DNA of 22,862 bases from Chytriomyces cf. hyalinus JEL632 (GCA_025435555.1 JAIWWG010000185.1:1-22862); one strand, 5' to 3'; positions 1-12,255 are shown, counted from the first letter of the stretch. Numbers and translations: made by a program. Notes: a model not told the origin generated them from the sequence alone.

Positions 1-1
1 C

Positions 2-2015
2 AACACCAACAGCGCACCGCCAACACTCTCTGCAACTGGCCACCGGCCACCATCCTTCAGTATTAGCTCTCCCGCAGAGATCTACAGTGCTGCAGAACTC
101 GAGCTCTGGAATCTCGCAAAAGGCCGCCTCGTTTACCCACACTGTGGCAACAGAAAGATCAACGCAGGCGCTGCTGGCAACCCCAACTCTCTGGGTGCAA
201 CCAAACGGTCCCTTGCGTGCAACAAGAACCCTCAGTGCTCCAGGCCCCGGCTTCTGGAATTCTGTCTTGGTCTTGATCACGATCCAGACTCACCTACACA
301 CGACATCTTCACCAAGGCACAAGCTGTCAAGCAGATCTATACAGATCTGAAATCAGCGCGAAAAAGCGGTCTAGGAATGGCCAGCAAGACTGCTGGCAAG
401 GGTGCTGCATCCAAGTTGGTGCAGCCAATTCTCTCTTTTTCAAGTGGCAAAGCAGCAACAACATCAGCAACTCCATCAGTTCAACTCGGATCCTCCCGAA
501 ACCTCGTCCAAAGCATAGAGACCACTCCCGCTATGCAGCGGGACTGGTCTCTTGCCCCCTCCTCCTCGTCCTCCTCCTCCCAAATCGATCCTGTGCAGTC
601 TGAGTCCCCTCTCACTCCCAAGCAGGCCCAGAAACGAGCGCGCGAGTCTGACAGCCCACCCCAGGCACATCAGAACCCCCCGACGGCCCCTCTAGACGAT
701 GCTGCTGTCGAAAACAACGAATTAAATTGCGATCTGAGTGATCTGGCTGCTGTCTTTGATGGCAGTCAGCACAAAGCCCAGATGATCATGAGGTTTATTC
801 AACGAATCATCAACCAATCGAACCAGCAGCACGGCGAGGCCATCCAGGTGCTACTACGAGACAGGGAATCGAAAATCGCGGAGCAGGAGCACCAGATTGA
901 GCAGCAGCGCGTCGAAATTCAGGAACTTAGGCAAATCATCGAACATGGAACACCAGCAGCATCGAATGGACCCCCAGCAGTGACAGCACCGGCAGCGTGG
1001 CAGGTCCAGCAGCGTGGTGCTGCACCTTCTCGCGGTGGTAAGCGTGTTGGCCGTGGTGGAGCAGTGGTGGGATCACTGCGGAGCACACCTGCAACCAATG
1101 GTCCAGCATCATATGCCGCTGCAGTTCAGCAGACGTCCACACCAAACCCAGTTCGTCAGTTCCCATCGTATGCCGAAAAGCTCAAGCAGCCAAGCAAGAG
1201 CAGACAGCAGCAGCTCAAGCAGCCTCCAATCTGGAACTACTGGCTGATCTCAAGAAGCAACAAGAACGTCGTACCAATCCACCCATTCGTCGGGAGCCAG
1301 TCGAGTACAAGTCCTTCATTATCGAGAACCCACTTGGGAACAGGACACGTTTTGTCCAGAACCCACTGCGGCGCATTCGAAGCATCCTTGCTGACGAGTA
1401 CAAAGTCCCTCGCACTATCCGTGAGATCAGCTACATTGGTGCAGCCAAGTCCACCCTCGAGATTTTCATCAAGGTCTCAGACTATGATGATGCAATCACC
1501 AAGCTCTCAACACCCCTCGACCCAAGTCTTCCGTCCATCTTTGTGACATCCAACCTTGCCCAAGTACCAGACCACCGAGTGTTTGGCCTCCCCCCACCTT
1601 GCTCCCAGTGAACAGCAGATGGAGGAGGCCCTCGTAAGGCGCCGTGCTGTCATGCTGGAACGTGCCTTGCGTGAACGTGTCCCAGTCATGTGCAGCGTGG
1701 CTACATCCAATGTCGACAGCTACTTGAAGAACCGAATCTACACAGCAGCCCTTATCCTTTGAATCAGGATCCCTCAAGCCATTCCTATTCCCAAATGACA
1801 TCTCCCGTACAAATCTCGATGCACTCAAAGCCGCAGCAGACAATTTGATCAGAGACGGAGAACTCCGCCCCCTCGAAGCCTCAGCGGAGCAAGTTAATCT
1901 AGTTGCAAAGCGATGTGAACTCCCCAAAGAGGAAGCAAAGCAGCAAGTCAAGAACTTTATTCGTGCCTTTCCACTATCAGCTCTGGCAGAGTGTCAAGCT
2001 GAAGCAGATTCATGA
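2..2015 (+). pseudogene. LINE ORF1 protein (copy A), 5' partial, frameshifted
   Basis: The frame is open from the window edge through to 1546; the first ATG in it is at 377, but the conserved domain lies upstream, so 377 is unlikely to be the true start. From about 92 it reads LWNLAKGRL, then a cysteine motif C-X24-C-X5-C-X8-C ending in CSRPRLLEFC, the same spacing as in copies C and D. A Ser/Gln-rich stretch, a coiled coil (about 790-945, glutamine and glutamate rich) and a basic Gly/Arg segment follow. The conserved core EYKSFIIENPLG (from 1303) lies in another frame, so a frameshift sits in the CAG-rich run near 1195-1215. A second shift falls in a C run near 1583 and a third near 1745. 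The protein ends at TGA 2013-2015, overlapping an ATG (ATGA). By family analogy it should be an RNA-binding, RNP-forming protein; this is inferred. Confidence 0.75.
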
Positions 2016-2252
2016 TAACCTCGGATTTCCTTTCCTTTCTTTTCTCTTATCTTTTGGTCTTTTCTTTTGATTACGACCAGGCCTGACTTTCCTCTCTCGC
2101 CTGGGATATCCCCCACTTGTCTTCGCTGTTCCCACCCGTCTACCTCAGAAAACTCTTAGTCCATTCATTCTTCCTGAATATCTCCTAGTTTACGCGTTTT
2201 TCCTTGTCGCAAAGCACGTCTGATCCCCCTCGGGCTGTATTGGAATAAACAC
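2016..2252 (+). other. Pyrimidine-rich 3' tail of LINE A
   Basis: No coding frame is convincing here. The first part is a run of C/T-rich tracts, and an AATAAA polyadenylation-like signal lies at 2244-2249, just before the junction with copy C. It fits a LINE 3' UTR. No endonuclease or RT remnant is visible. Confidence 0.45.
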
Positions 2253-2271
2253 ACTGAAAACGTTAGGGTTA
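2253..2271 (+). repeat. LINE junction 19-mer with telomere-type TTAGGG
   Basis: The sequence actgaaaacgttagggtta is identical to 13110-13128, at the matching junction ahead of LINE D. TTAGGGTTA occupies 2263-2271. Upstream flanks differ at the two junctions, and the next 12-15 bases also differ before C and D align again, so this is a junction sequence and not a random match. Confidence 0.6.
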
Positions 2272-2429
2272 TGGATTCTTTACAAAAACGAGTGCGGTGC
2301 TGGAAATTAGTCCAACAGCCCACCACAACAGCAACAGCTACAGCAACGTCAGACAGTGCTCTCAGTCCCGGCACTCTACTCAGGAACATCTAGGAAGCAC
2401 ATTGGTGCTCTTTCTGGAACAAAGCAACG
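2272..2429 (+). other. LINE C 5' leader (exon 1 / 5' UTR)
   Basis: This leader matches 13133-13290 in copy D closely, including a CAACAGC-rich segment. A short ATG frame present here is absent in D, so I read it as untranslated. It may contain an internal promoter, but no TATA box is evident. Confidence 0.5.
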
Positions 2430-2475
2430 GTAAGTGAGTGAGTTGTTGTTTACTAACTCCACACTCTCTACACAG
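2430..2475 (+). other. Intron-like sequence 1 in LINE C, 46 nt
   Basis: It has a GTAAGT donor, a perfect TACTAAC branch-point consensus at 2451-2457 and a CACAG acceptor, in the right order and at spacing typical of compact fungal introns. The counterpart in copy D (13291-13336) differs at one base. Splicing itself is not shown. Confidence 0.65.
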
Positions 2476-2744
2476 ACTCTCTTAAATCGAGTCGGATCGA
2501 TCTCAAACCACTCTGGTTGTGATCGCCGGCATCGAAAACCTTGTATCTGCGACAAAGGCGGCTGCCTATCGTCGCGCGTTCTCGTTTTACGTTGGTGTGT
2601 TGTGTGCTGTCAAAGTACACAATCACCAACCAACTCCATCAAAAACCGTCGGACACGCTCCAAATCACAGGAGCACGGTCTCGCGGACCCATCAAAACAA
2701 TCGACGGCGGTGATCACGGCGTTGTATCGAATTTGAGAGCGCCG

Positions 2745-2792
2745 GTGAGTGTTCTTTATTTCCTTACAACTCAACACCCCCTCTCTCCACAG
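2745..2792 (+). other. Intron-like sequence 2 in LINE C, 48 nt
   Basis: It has a GTGAGT donor, a CTTACAAC branch-like site and a pyrimidine tract ending CTCCACAG. The copy in LINE D (13605-13652) is identical. It is a multiple of three, sits in phase 0 relative to the frame ...LRAP / ATVPQTW..., and has no in-frame stop, so that frame stays open whether or not it is spliced. Confidence 0.6.
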
Positions 2793-5053
2793 GCGACAGT
2801 CCCCCAGACCTGGGATTTACTGTCTGACCCCTCTCGCGGTACCCGAATCCAACCGCGCTTTCGAAAACCGGCTGCCACGTTCGCTTCGCGCGCGGCTGGT
2901 TCTTCTTCTGTTTCTTTTTGTCCGGACAGTCCGGACTTTGCAACAAAAAGTGTCCAGTGGCGAACAATACGCACAGGCTGAGAAAGACCTGTGGAAACTC
3001 GCTCAAGGCCGTTTATTCTGTTTCATCTGTGGCAAAGAGAAGCTCTCAGCCGGCGGAACAGGAAATCCCAACGCGCTTGGAGTCAGAAGCACATCGCTTT
3101 GCTGTCGACACAACTCCACCTGTTCCAGACCACGTCTTCTCAGATTCTGCCTGAACCTGGGAAGTGATCCGAAACTCCAAGATATTGTGGAAAAAGCTAA
3201 AGAAGTTCACCAACTTTACTTAGATCTTCTTGCGGAGCGGAAAATGGCACCAAAAACTACAACACTTCCAGCTAAGAATCAAAAAGCAATTACATCATGC
3301 TTTCCCTCGACACTCACCCAAAACACAGGTACTTCATCGTCACAAGGAGTACCATGCACACAATCGCAATCTTCCGAGACTGGAGTCCCCGACTCCCTGG
3401 ATCCAGACGCTGTGTTGGTCAATGCCACGCAGACGTCGAAACTTGATTCACAGGAGATTATCTCGCACCAGACTCTCAGATTTCGGACTTTGATGCAGCA
3501 ATTGACTCAGCCATTGAATCACAAACTTCAACGATGGTGTCAAAAACACCATCACGTAAACGCGCACGACCTGTATCGACACCATCGCCTGCCCAGGTGC
3601 CACCATCGGCGGCAATGTCAGACATGGATTTTGACCTTGCTAACTGTCCAGCAAGTCCAACCCAGCCACAGGCATGGAATCACTCATGGATGAACGTGAT
3701 GGTGGTGACCACCAGCCACCGAAATCGCGGCGCTGTCGGAGATCTTTGGGATTAATGAAGCTAAGGCCAAAATCTTAACGATTTTTTTAACTCGAAAAAC
3801 TCGAAGTTAAAAATGACATACAGCCTCCCTCAAAAGTGAACTTCGAAAAAAAGACGCGATTATCAACAGCAAGCAGCAACGAATCGCGGATCTGGAGGCA
3901 CTGCTGGAGTCACGAATGGCTCCCAGTGACCACGAACTTGTATTCGGGCCCGCCGCCCGCCGCCAAAACCAACCACGCAACAGATGCAGCCACGGGGATT
4001 GAAGATGGGGAGAGGTGGGGAGTGCAGCGTAGCTCACGATCGAAGAGTGCTGCTCGGAGATCGTATGCGGCTGCCGCAGCGAAGCCAGCTGCTGGGGATG
4101 TTGGAGCTGGGAAAGGGAAGGAACCAGAAAGTGCACGCGCAGTTTCGAAACCACCCCACAAGCGTCAGCAGCACCACAGCCGCAGGCAACCCAAGCGCCT
4201 GAACTTCGAAGCAAAGGTCAGAGTGCGAAAATTGAATCATATCGCCAATATCCAGACAGCATCAAATGCGGATTTTATCGCAAACTTGAAACTGATCCAG
4301 GAAAATCGCGCGAATGCACAAACGGCACCAGCTCCTCGGGCGAGTGTCGTTTATCGAAATATTTTTATTGAAAACCCCCTCGGTAACAGCACAGATCTTG
4401 TCACAGATCCATTTGTCAAAATTCGATCCATCTTGTTTGATCTCTACAAAGTCCCCCGGTCTATTCGCGAGATCTCATTTGTTGGCGTCAAAAAGTCTGT
4501 GCTGGAGCTGTTCATCAGAGACTCGGATCTGGATGAAGCTGTCGCTAATCTGTCCAATCCGGGGAGTGATTTACCAGCAATTTTATTACCACTAACATCC
4601 TCGACACACCCAAACACAGAATCTTCGAGAAGCTGAGTGCAAGTCGCATGGAGCGGGGCAACCATCCTGCGTCGCGGAATCATGCTCGAGCGTGCGATGC
4701 GCCAGGGCGTGAGAGTGATGCAGGAGATTGCTCGTTCCAATGTCGACGAATTCACAGCATATCAGATTGAGGCTTGTGCAAGTCATATTTATTTGAAAAT
4801 AATTGAACTTCCAATTCCCAAATTCTGTCACCCGCACTAACTTTGAAGAGAAAAAATCCCAAGCACAGGAACGGCTGCCAGAAACTCCAGAACGGATCAA
4901 GTTTCCATTGTCGGTGCCATCTTCACGTGTTGGTTCGAGTACCTTGTCGCAGTCTGAGCTCATGGCACAGGCAAAGAATTTTGCTTATGCCAGTCTCAAA
5001 GCCCGGCTGCACAGGAAAATCTGGAATCTTAGCGCAGAATCCGGGGAGTCTCA

Positions 5054-5057
5054 ATGA
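5054..5057 (+). promoter_or_regulatory. ATGA stop-start overlap, ORF1/ORF2 of LINE C
   Basis: The ORF1 stop TGA (5055-5057) overlaps the ORF2 start ATG (5054-5056). The same arrangement occurs in copy D at 15916-15919. Such overlaps allow termination-reinitiation, as described for the insect telomeric LINE SART1; use of that mechanism here is inference. Confidence 0.6.
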
Positions 5058-8000
5058 TTGAGACAACGTTTGCTTTATTAAATATTAACAAAAACCTCAT
5101 AGGCTCGAAAGCACTGCAAGTAGACCAGCTATCACTAACTTTTCGATTACTTTTTCGCACTAACTGAACACACCCTAGCTAGGAACGACACCTGTCCTCT
5201 CAAGGGCGTGATTTCTGAATCACGGGGTGAATCCCCACACATAGATCGGCTGGGGCGTGACGGGGTGCTCATCGCACGCACCGATGATCGCTTCACCACT
5301 AAATCCATCGCAGAACACAATGACGGTCGCTGGTGTGTCTCGCTCATTGGGGACATGGTGGTCATTGCTGTATATCTTGCGCCTCGCTTGGGGGCACAAG
5401 ACCTTCTTGATTTCGATATTTTTATTACTTCCATTACACAGCTGTATCCCAATGCGCCAATGATCCTCATGGGGGACTTCAATGCTCGGGACCAGCAATT
5501 CGGAGACCACGCCAACTGTCAAGACCCTGTGCGGCGCGACTGGATTCGAACCCTGGTCAATGACGGGTTTTTGGAACTTTGTGGCGCCAACTCAGGGGAA
5601 ATGGACATTCTGTCACGGAACAGGTCATGGAATCCCCGATCTCGTTTTTGTTAATGATGGTGGTAAAAACCGGGTCTCCAACCTCCAGGTGCTTGAACAT
5701 GATTCAACTGTCTTGTCGGATCACCGCCCCATCATCTTCACGGTTTTGTATCCAGACGGTCTCGAAAAACCACCATTCCACGCGGACGAACAGTCAGAAA
5801 CCTCCTCGCAAATTGCGAGGACTGTTATTTCGAACTTGGTTCCCCGCTGCATCGCAATTTCGCAACTTATTGATGCGGAGTTGGTGAATGCAAACAATAA
5901 ACGCGTCGAAAATTCCCCAATTCTTTGGGAAGATCGCCGTGTTATTGCAGGTAAAATCGCGACGGAGATTTCGACAGCTCTGGTGGAGTCAGCACGCGAA
6001 ACAGCGGGAATTTTGCAGTTTCGAGGCGGTTGTATCCATGCGCCAATGCGCGAGTCTCACGTTGCGCAGATCAGATCCATTGTTGTTGAAGCCTGTCGAA
6101 ACGCGTCGGAAAGTGCTGTGGGATCTGTTGGCCATGCGGTTCTTTGGGCGCGTGCTCGAAAATGGAAAGTCATTCTTCGTCGTGCTGAATTACGCTCACG
6201 AAAACGTTTATTCAACAAAACAGCGGACGAACGCTTGTACGATCCAGCCGGTGAAGCCAAGCGACTCGCGAACGCAAGACATAGACGGAACAGGTCCCAC
6301 TGTGGGTTGGATCCCAACCACATGGACAACCACTGCGCGTATTTTTCCACAACTTTTGGTGCCCAACCAACGGGTACCGATCAGCCGGATCCTGGTTCCC
6401 TGGAGATGACTGACCCCACCCAGCCCATGGTTCCCCTCGAATACGCAAGCATTACCCCCCTTTTTTCTGAAGAGGACATCGCGAAGTCTTGAGATGCCAA
6501 CCACGTGGGAAAGCAACAGGAGATGATGTGTACGGGGAGATGCTGGCCTATTCGGCTGAGGAGCTCAAGGAAGTCATGTGCGAGTTTTTTCGACTGTGGT
6601 GATACTGCGTGTAACGCCACCACAGTGGGGGAAGGCAAATGTGGCGCTTGTCTGGAAAAACAAAGGAGACAAGATGGACGTTGCAAACTACCGACCCATC
6701 TCCCTTATCTCGCGTCTGCGTATGGCTTTTGAAGGGTGTTTGCGACCCAAAGTCATGGTACTAACTCATAGGATGCTCGACGTGGCTCAAGGTGGTTTCA
6801 GGCCACAACGTTCAACGATGGAGCAGGTTTTCAATCTTCATGAACTGATGGTTGCTAATCCCCATGGTGACCATCTTGATGGACATCATGGCGGCTTATG
6901 ATTGTACTAATCGACAGTTGCTCTGGAGTGATCTGGCCACCAACCCATTGGACCCACATCCGGAGTTGACAAGGGGAGTCTTGATCCCCATTCTTCGTTC
7001 TTTGTTTGATCATTGCGTTGCTCACCTTTTGGTCTTAGGACACAAAAGTCAAGGCATCCCAGTGCTTCGTGGTCTACTACAAGGAACGGTTCTGGCTCCT
7101 CCTTTGTTCAATGTCTCGATCAACACACTCCCCGGGGGTCTACGTGCCAATTTCCAAGCACGTTGCTTCAAAGTTGGCCCACTGGCTGGACCCAGATTTG
7201 ATATCAACTCGCTTCTTTTTGCTGATGATACTGCTAACCTTGCTAGAATCGATACCGCGCAAGCCCAAGTCGACTTCTGCGTGGCATGGGGCCGTCGTCG
7301 GGGTACCACATTTCGTGCTGACAAGACATTTGTGCTGGCAAGGGACCCAATCCGGCTCACCATTGGATGTTGTAGCAGTCCAACAAGTTGATTCAGCTGA
7401 GTACCCTCGGGGTTTCAATGTCGTACCAAGGTGTTGAAATGACTAAGCAACTCGAAAAACGCTGCAGTGATGCCAAGAACACTGCCAACTGGCTCCGGTC
7501 CAAAGGCATGAATGCATACGGCTTCCGTACCTTCAGTCCCTCCGTTGTATCCAGTCTTCATTCGGTCTCAGTTGGAGTATGGCATGTGTCTCCGCCCCCT
7601 CTCGGACGCGGAAGCACACATGGCCCAACTCGTTCAAAACCAGGTGTTGCGTTTTATTTTTTCTGTTGCTCGAAACACTTCGATTTCAGCACTTCACCAG
7701 GTATCCTCGGTGACACCCATCGCTGCAAGGGCCAAGATTCTCAATGCTGGGTTTCTTCTGGCAGCTCCACCATTCCACTGACGAGTCCAACCTCACAGTC
7801 CAACATGTATCGGATGTTACAAAGCTCGGATGCTGCACCCACCAGACTCCAAGTCCCTGTACGGTCGCATCCACGAGGCACAACGAGTTCTGGTCCAGCA
7901 AACACTGACCTTATGGCCAAGCGCTGGCGGAATCTGTCTGTTGATCACCCACTTGTATCCGTTGATCCACTGGTACCCTTTGGCAGGGGCTGCGAAACGT

Positions 8001-8732
8001 GTAGTCTCACTCCCCGACAAGGCAATTGATGAGTACCACTTTCTCTCTTTAACTTTAATGCTCCGTGCTTCAAAATCCCGTATTGCACAGATTCTACCCG
8101 TGCCCAAAACGCGTCATCAACGTCATCCATTGGTTCAATCTGGTGCTTATATCCCTCGTGTTGTCTCAAGACCCATCACACTGTGGCTCCTTGGCTGTGT
8201 GGCAACACACCAAGACTGCGTCAACTGCAATGGCTTCAAGAATCTCTCTCGTCAACATGCTGTCGAATGTGCTCAAGTGGATCCACAAGTCTTCCAACGG
8301 TTGGGGGTGACCAGGCCTATGACTGCAGCAGAAGTTGGTACGGGGATGACCCAGATCGACCTATGCCTCCGGATCCTCAACTACGAGGAACCGGCGCAGT
8401 TTGGTGGTGCTGGCCACACTCATTGAACAAGTTCGGACTACTTGCACTGGATACCACGCCATCTACGATGCCTCGGATGCTACCCCCCAGCTCAAGAAAT
8501 CGAGTTTATCACACGTGATCTGGAACCCTTGACGGCGAGGACTTGGGATCACGAAATTCTCGGAACAAGCTACCCCAAATTATCGATCTGCATTTCGAAC
8601 CTCTCACAGCTGTTCTACCTCCTCGGACCCAAGCTCCAAGGCCAAGAACGGCAAGCTCAAGTCAATGCTCCTCCTCGCGTTCCCCTTCCTGGTGGTTTGG
8701 GGATTGGCGGCCGTCCTCGCGGACCCCGCTAA
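5054..8732 (+). pseudogene. LINE ORF2 polyprotein (copy C): endonuclease-RT-CCHC, decayed
   Basis: The start at 5054 matches copy D (FALLNINKNLIGSKAL). An EEP/APE-type endonuclease follows: LTEHTL, GDFNAR (about 5472), HGIPDLVFVND and SDHRPI. The RT has NYRPISLIS, GGFRPQRST, motif A MDIMAAYD (about 6879), motif B GLLQGT and catalytic FADD (7218-7229). The thumb continues in 7388-7550 and then 7512-7781 (RSQLEYGMCL). A C-terminal CX2CX9HX3C finger lies at about 8217-8270, and a Pro/Gly/Arg-rich tail ends at 8732. Frames change near 5140, 5620, 6490, 6870, 7375, 7550, 7800, 8420 and 8530, so the copy is dead. Intact relatives nick target DNA and prime reverse transcription from it. There is no RNase H domain. 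Confidence 0.85.
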
Positions 8733-9125
8733 TGTTGTTTCTTCTCTTTATTCTATTGGCCCCATTGTGCGGCCAGGCTGTTGTATACCTGTTGCCAGCT
8801 CAAGCCTTTGAGTGTTCACTGTTTTCGTGATTTTTCGTTTCTACCTTTTATTTTGCCAAAACATCCATCCTCTTTTCACTATACCTTCTTGATATTGACT
8901 ATCTCTACCGGGTTTTTGGTGTTGGGTGGGCTCCTGTTTATGGGTTTTTTCTTCGCCAAATCTTTTCCCATCTAGTCATTGCGTTTTCTCCTTCCTTTCG
9001 TGCTGCAACGTCCTTTCCTTCTAAAGCGTATAATCTACTGAGTTTGTCGATAGTCAAGACGATGTTGCAATGTCTGTGTCCAATCTTGGATCTTGGTCCC
9101 CCGCGCTGACGCCGCCGACCAAGAA
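8733..9125. other. LINE C 3' UTR and upstream edge of LINE B
   Basis: This gap is T-rich and has no convincing gene. The first 300 bases or so fit a LINE 3' UTR with pyrimidine tracts. A 19-codon frame at 9070-9129 ends in a TGA overlapping the ORF2 ATG of copy B, and it might be the last scrap of an ORF1. No TTAGGG repeat was found at this junction, unlike the other two. Confidence 0.4.
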
Positions 9126-9894
9126 ATGATCAAAATCGCATTTTCGAATCTCAACGGGCTGTCTGGCAAAGCCGAAGAAGTCCCTGAGATTCAAGTCTGC
9201 GCAATCTGTTGACCTTTCTTTAATGGTGGAAACGTGGCTCTCCCCAACATCCTCCATTCCTTTTCGACCACACCTATTTAATATCACAAGTACAAACACG
9301 GAGGCAATTGCGGGAGGTCGGCGCAATTTTGGCGGCATTTTGGCGTTCTCAACTGCAACTCTCTCCCCCCAATTCCGAGTTATCTATGAAGATCCCTTGG
9401 GGTTCTATTGCGCAATGCGCATCTCTGATCTTATCCTCATCACTGCCTACATCCCCCCCTCTGCTGACAATCGGGTAATCGGGGACATGCTTCAAAAAGC
9501 GGAAACGTTATCTGAAGGCTTTACGTTGCGTTGTCTTTTGGTTGGCGATCTGAACGCACGGATGACGGATGCTGGTGATTCACTCACAAACACACGTGGA
9601 ACGTATATGCAGCAGGAACTGTTCAACTCTGGACTTGCGCTTCAAATCCCGGAGTCTGGGAAATGGACGTCGTGGGCTGGTGGTGGTCGAGGGATTCCGG
9701 ATGTTGTACTCTCGAGCTTCCCAGTCTCTAACCTCACAGTTCATGAAGGCGAGTCACTTGGAGGTTCGGACCATCGGCCGCTGACATTTTCTGTGCCACT
9801 GGATGTCGAAACCAAGCCCAAGTCTTTTGCGCGCTGGAATGTTCGTCGCCTCACAACTGCCAAATACCATCAGCGTTTTGCTGAGGAGCTGGAG

Positions 9895-10331
9895 TCCACG
9901 CAGCAGGAGATCATGGATCAACTGGAATTGCTGCGAACACTCTTGGAAAGCCCTGCTGTGGGATACGTTGCGGGTGTATCACAGTGCGATGCACACACCG
10001 TGGCACCTGCAGTAGGCGCCAACCCTCCGGGAAGTACTTCCCATGCTTCTCTTGATCCTGTTACTCACACTGCGGATTGCCCCAGAGCCACCACTCACAT
10101 GTCTGACAGTCCTTCTCAGTCCGCTGGTCCATCCCACTCCCATCCACGTTCTGTCGATGCTCCCAACCCATCTACGCAGCAGGACATGTGCTTATGCCTG
10201 GAATTGCTGCGAACGAGCTTTGAAAGCCCTGCTGTGGGGTACATCGCGGGTGTATCACAGTGCGATGCACACACCGCGGTACCTGCAGTAGGCGCTCCCC
10301 TCCCGGGAAGTACTTCTCGCTCCTCGCTCTT
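9895..10331 (+). repeat. In-frame direct duplication inside ORF2 linker of LINE B
   Basis: Two copies, about 9895-10050 and 10171-10326, lie 276 bases (92 codons) apart. Both encode LELLRT, ESPAVGY, AGVSQCDAHT and PAVGA with few differences. The segment between them is Ser/His/Pro-rich. Because the offset is a multiple of three, the frame survives. Confidence 0.85.
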
Positions 10332-12255
10332 GAACAATACTCACACACCAAACCGTGCTAGAACTCAAGAGTTGATCAACGAGGCCTGGGAACACTTCCT
10401 GTCATGGGTCCGAAATGCTGCGTCAAAGTCAATTGGTGTCCTCCAAGTCTCTGACCATCTGCCATCGGAGTTTTGGACTGATGAGCTTGAACAAAGTCGG
10501 GACAACGTGCAGCAAGAACTTGCGAACGTGCAACAGGAAATCGAGCGTGGCCAGTTGTCTCGTCTCGAAATCAAACGCCTTGCTTCCGAACTGACCAACA
10601 CTCAGCGTGCTTACCGGGCGGATCTGACCACACGCAAGCGCGTGCTCTTCGAAGATGCTGTCGATAAGCTCACAGTCCCACAAAACATGTCCTCGTTCAT
10701 GCGCATGGTAAAAGGAGCCAAGTCGCGAAAAGACCGCACTGTCTGCAAACTGGACCCGGCGAAAATCAATGAACACGCTGCCCATTTTCGAACTACCTTT
10801 GGAGCACCTCCGACTGGGACATCCCCAACCTGGACCCCCTGCGCTTGAGGAAATCCAGTCGCGTCCAACTCAGGAAGTCTTCAACCCGGATGCGATCATG
10901 TCTGCGATTGCTGGACTCCCACTCGGAAAGGCTACTGGATCCGATGGAATTCCTGCTGAAACTCATCAAAGCCGGTGGCGATCTCATGGCTGACGTTCTC
11001 AGTGTTTTCCTGCCCATGGTCCATGCTGCTGCAACTATTCCATCTGACTGGAGGAAGGCGCTCATTGTGCCAGTCTTCAAGAAGAAGGGATCTGATCAGG
11101 ACATTGCAAACTACCGACCCATTGCACTGACAAGTACGATACGACGACTCTACGAGCGGCTGCTTGTTCCTGAACTTGGACCCGTAATGCAACAACTCGA
11201 TGACTTTCAAGGTGGCTTCAGACCCGGTCGGTCCTCGCTCGATCAAGCCATGGTTCTCCACGAAACCCTGAACACCAATGAACATGCTTCGACTATCCTG
11301 CTAGACATCAAAGCGGCATATGACGAAGTTGATCGACGGGTTCTTTGGCAAATGCTCACACAAGTCTTTGGCCTGGATGAATTCATGCTTGCACGGCTCC
11401 AGGATCTTTTCGATCACAACTCGTGCTGTCTGGTGGTGGCTGGCGTGATTAGTGATCCGATTGACAACGAACGAGGTCTTTTGCAGGGTGCTACTCTGTC
11501 CCCGATTTTGTTCAACTGTCACATCCATGGTCTCTCAATTCGGCTACGTGCTCCTGGAATCCCGCGAATTCGAATCAACGGTATCCATCTCAATAACCTC
11601 CTGTTTGCAGACGATACGTCCTTGGTAGCTGCAAATCAACATGATCTCGCAGTCCTGCTCCGAACGTGTGAGGAATGGTCCAACACTGTCGGCATCCGGT
11701 TCTCGCCATCCAAGTGCATCTATCTCGGTCCTGTTCCAGCACAGCGTGATGTACCTCTCAAGCTCTACAACGTGGACCTTCCATCCCAGCAATGTGCCCC
11801 GTATCTCGGCATCCCTTTTGGTCAACACGGAATCAACTGGGCTCTGCTGGCAAAGGAACGAACATCAAAAGCGCGTGGTGTCATTGTGGCGCTGGCGTCG
11901 GTAGGTATGAATGCAATGGGCTGGGCTCCTGCAGCTTCTGTTACTATCTACAGGAGTTTCATTCGGCCGGTTCTTGAATATGGCATTGCTCTCAAGCTCC
12001 CATCCCGCGTCCACACTCAAGTGTACGAGTCGGTCCAACGTCTTGCACTACGGACTCTCACATCACACACCCCGCAACACGTCCACTGCCGCTCTCCACA
12101 AGCTGCTGCAAGTCGAACCATTCAAACACCGTGCTACCGAGCTCAATCTCATGTGGTCCTCCCGATTGCATAACTCAACTGATCGTTCTATCCCGGCTGT
12201 TCGTTTCTGGCGCGGCGCTCTGCTTGGTGCTGACAAACCATTTCAGGAATGTCTT

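Larger units (their letters stand above)
1..2252 (+). mobile_element. LINE copy A: ORF1-only non-LTR retrotransposon remnant
   Basis: This stretch holds a diverged relative of the ORF1 found in LINE copies C and D, followed by a short pyrimidine-rich tail. No endonuclease or reverse transcriptase follows ORF1. The tail runs straight into the TTAGGG-containing junction with copy C. The copy is either an ORF2-deleted derivative or a rearranged end. Its left end lies outside the window, so its full size is unknown. Confidence 0.7.
2476..5057 (+). pseudogene. LINE ORF1 protein (copy C), frameshifted
   Basis: The best-preserved segment is the frame 2794 to about 3475, which contains LWKLAQGRLFCFICG and the C-X24-C-X5-C-X8-C motif ending in CSRPRLLRFC. 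A Ser/Thr-rich region and an SRKRAR basic motif follow in other frames because of shifts near 3475, 3665 and 3760. The frame 3836-4636 carries the Ala-rich basic region and the conserved core NIFIENPLGNSTDLVTDPF with REISFVGVKKSVLEL, which resembles an RRM-type fold. TGA 4634-4636 interrupts it in frame, and ILRRGIMLERAMRQG resumes at about 4668. The C terminus ends at TGA 5055-5057, overlapping the ORF2 ATG. The true start is uncertain: coding may begin in the exon upstream of 2745. The role as an RNA-binding ORF1 protein is inferred. Confidence 0.75.
2272..9000 (+). mobile_element. LINE copy C: near full-length, heavily decayed
   Basis: The order is 5' leader, two intron-like sequences, ORF1, ATGA overlap, ORF2 (endonuclease, RT, CCHC finger, Pro/Arg/Gly-rich tail) and a T-rich 3' UTR. 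It aligns with LINE D from the leader to the RT. Many small indels break both ORFs. The 3' boundary with LINE B lies between 8733 and 9125 and cannot be fixed from the sequence; 9000 is approximate. Confidence 0.8.

Noticed and set aside
2284-2392. Short ATG frame in the LINE C leader as a protein
   Set aside because: The ATG at about 2271 is missing in copy D, and the frame ends before the first intron-like segment.
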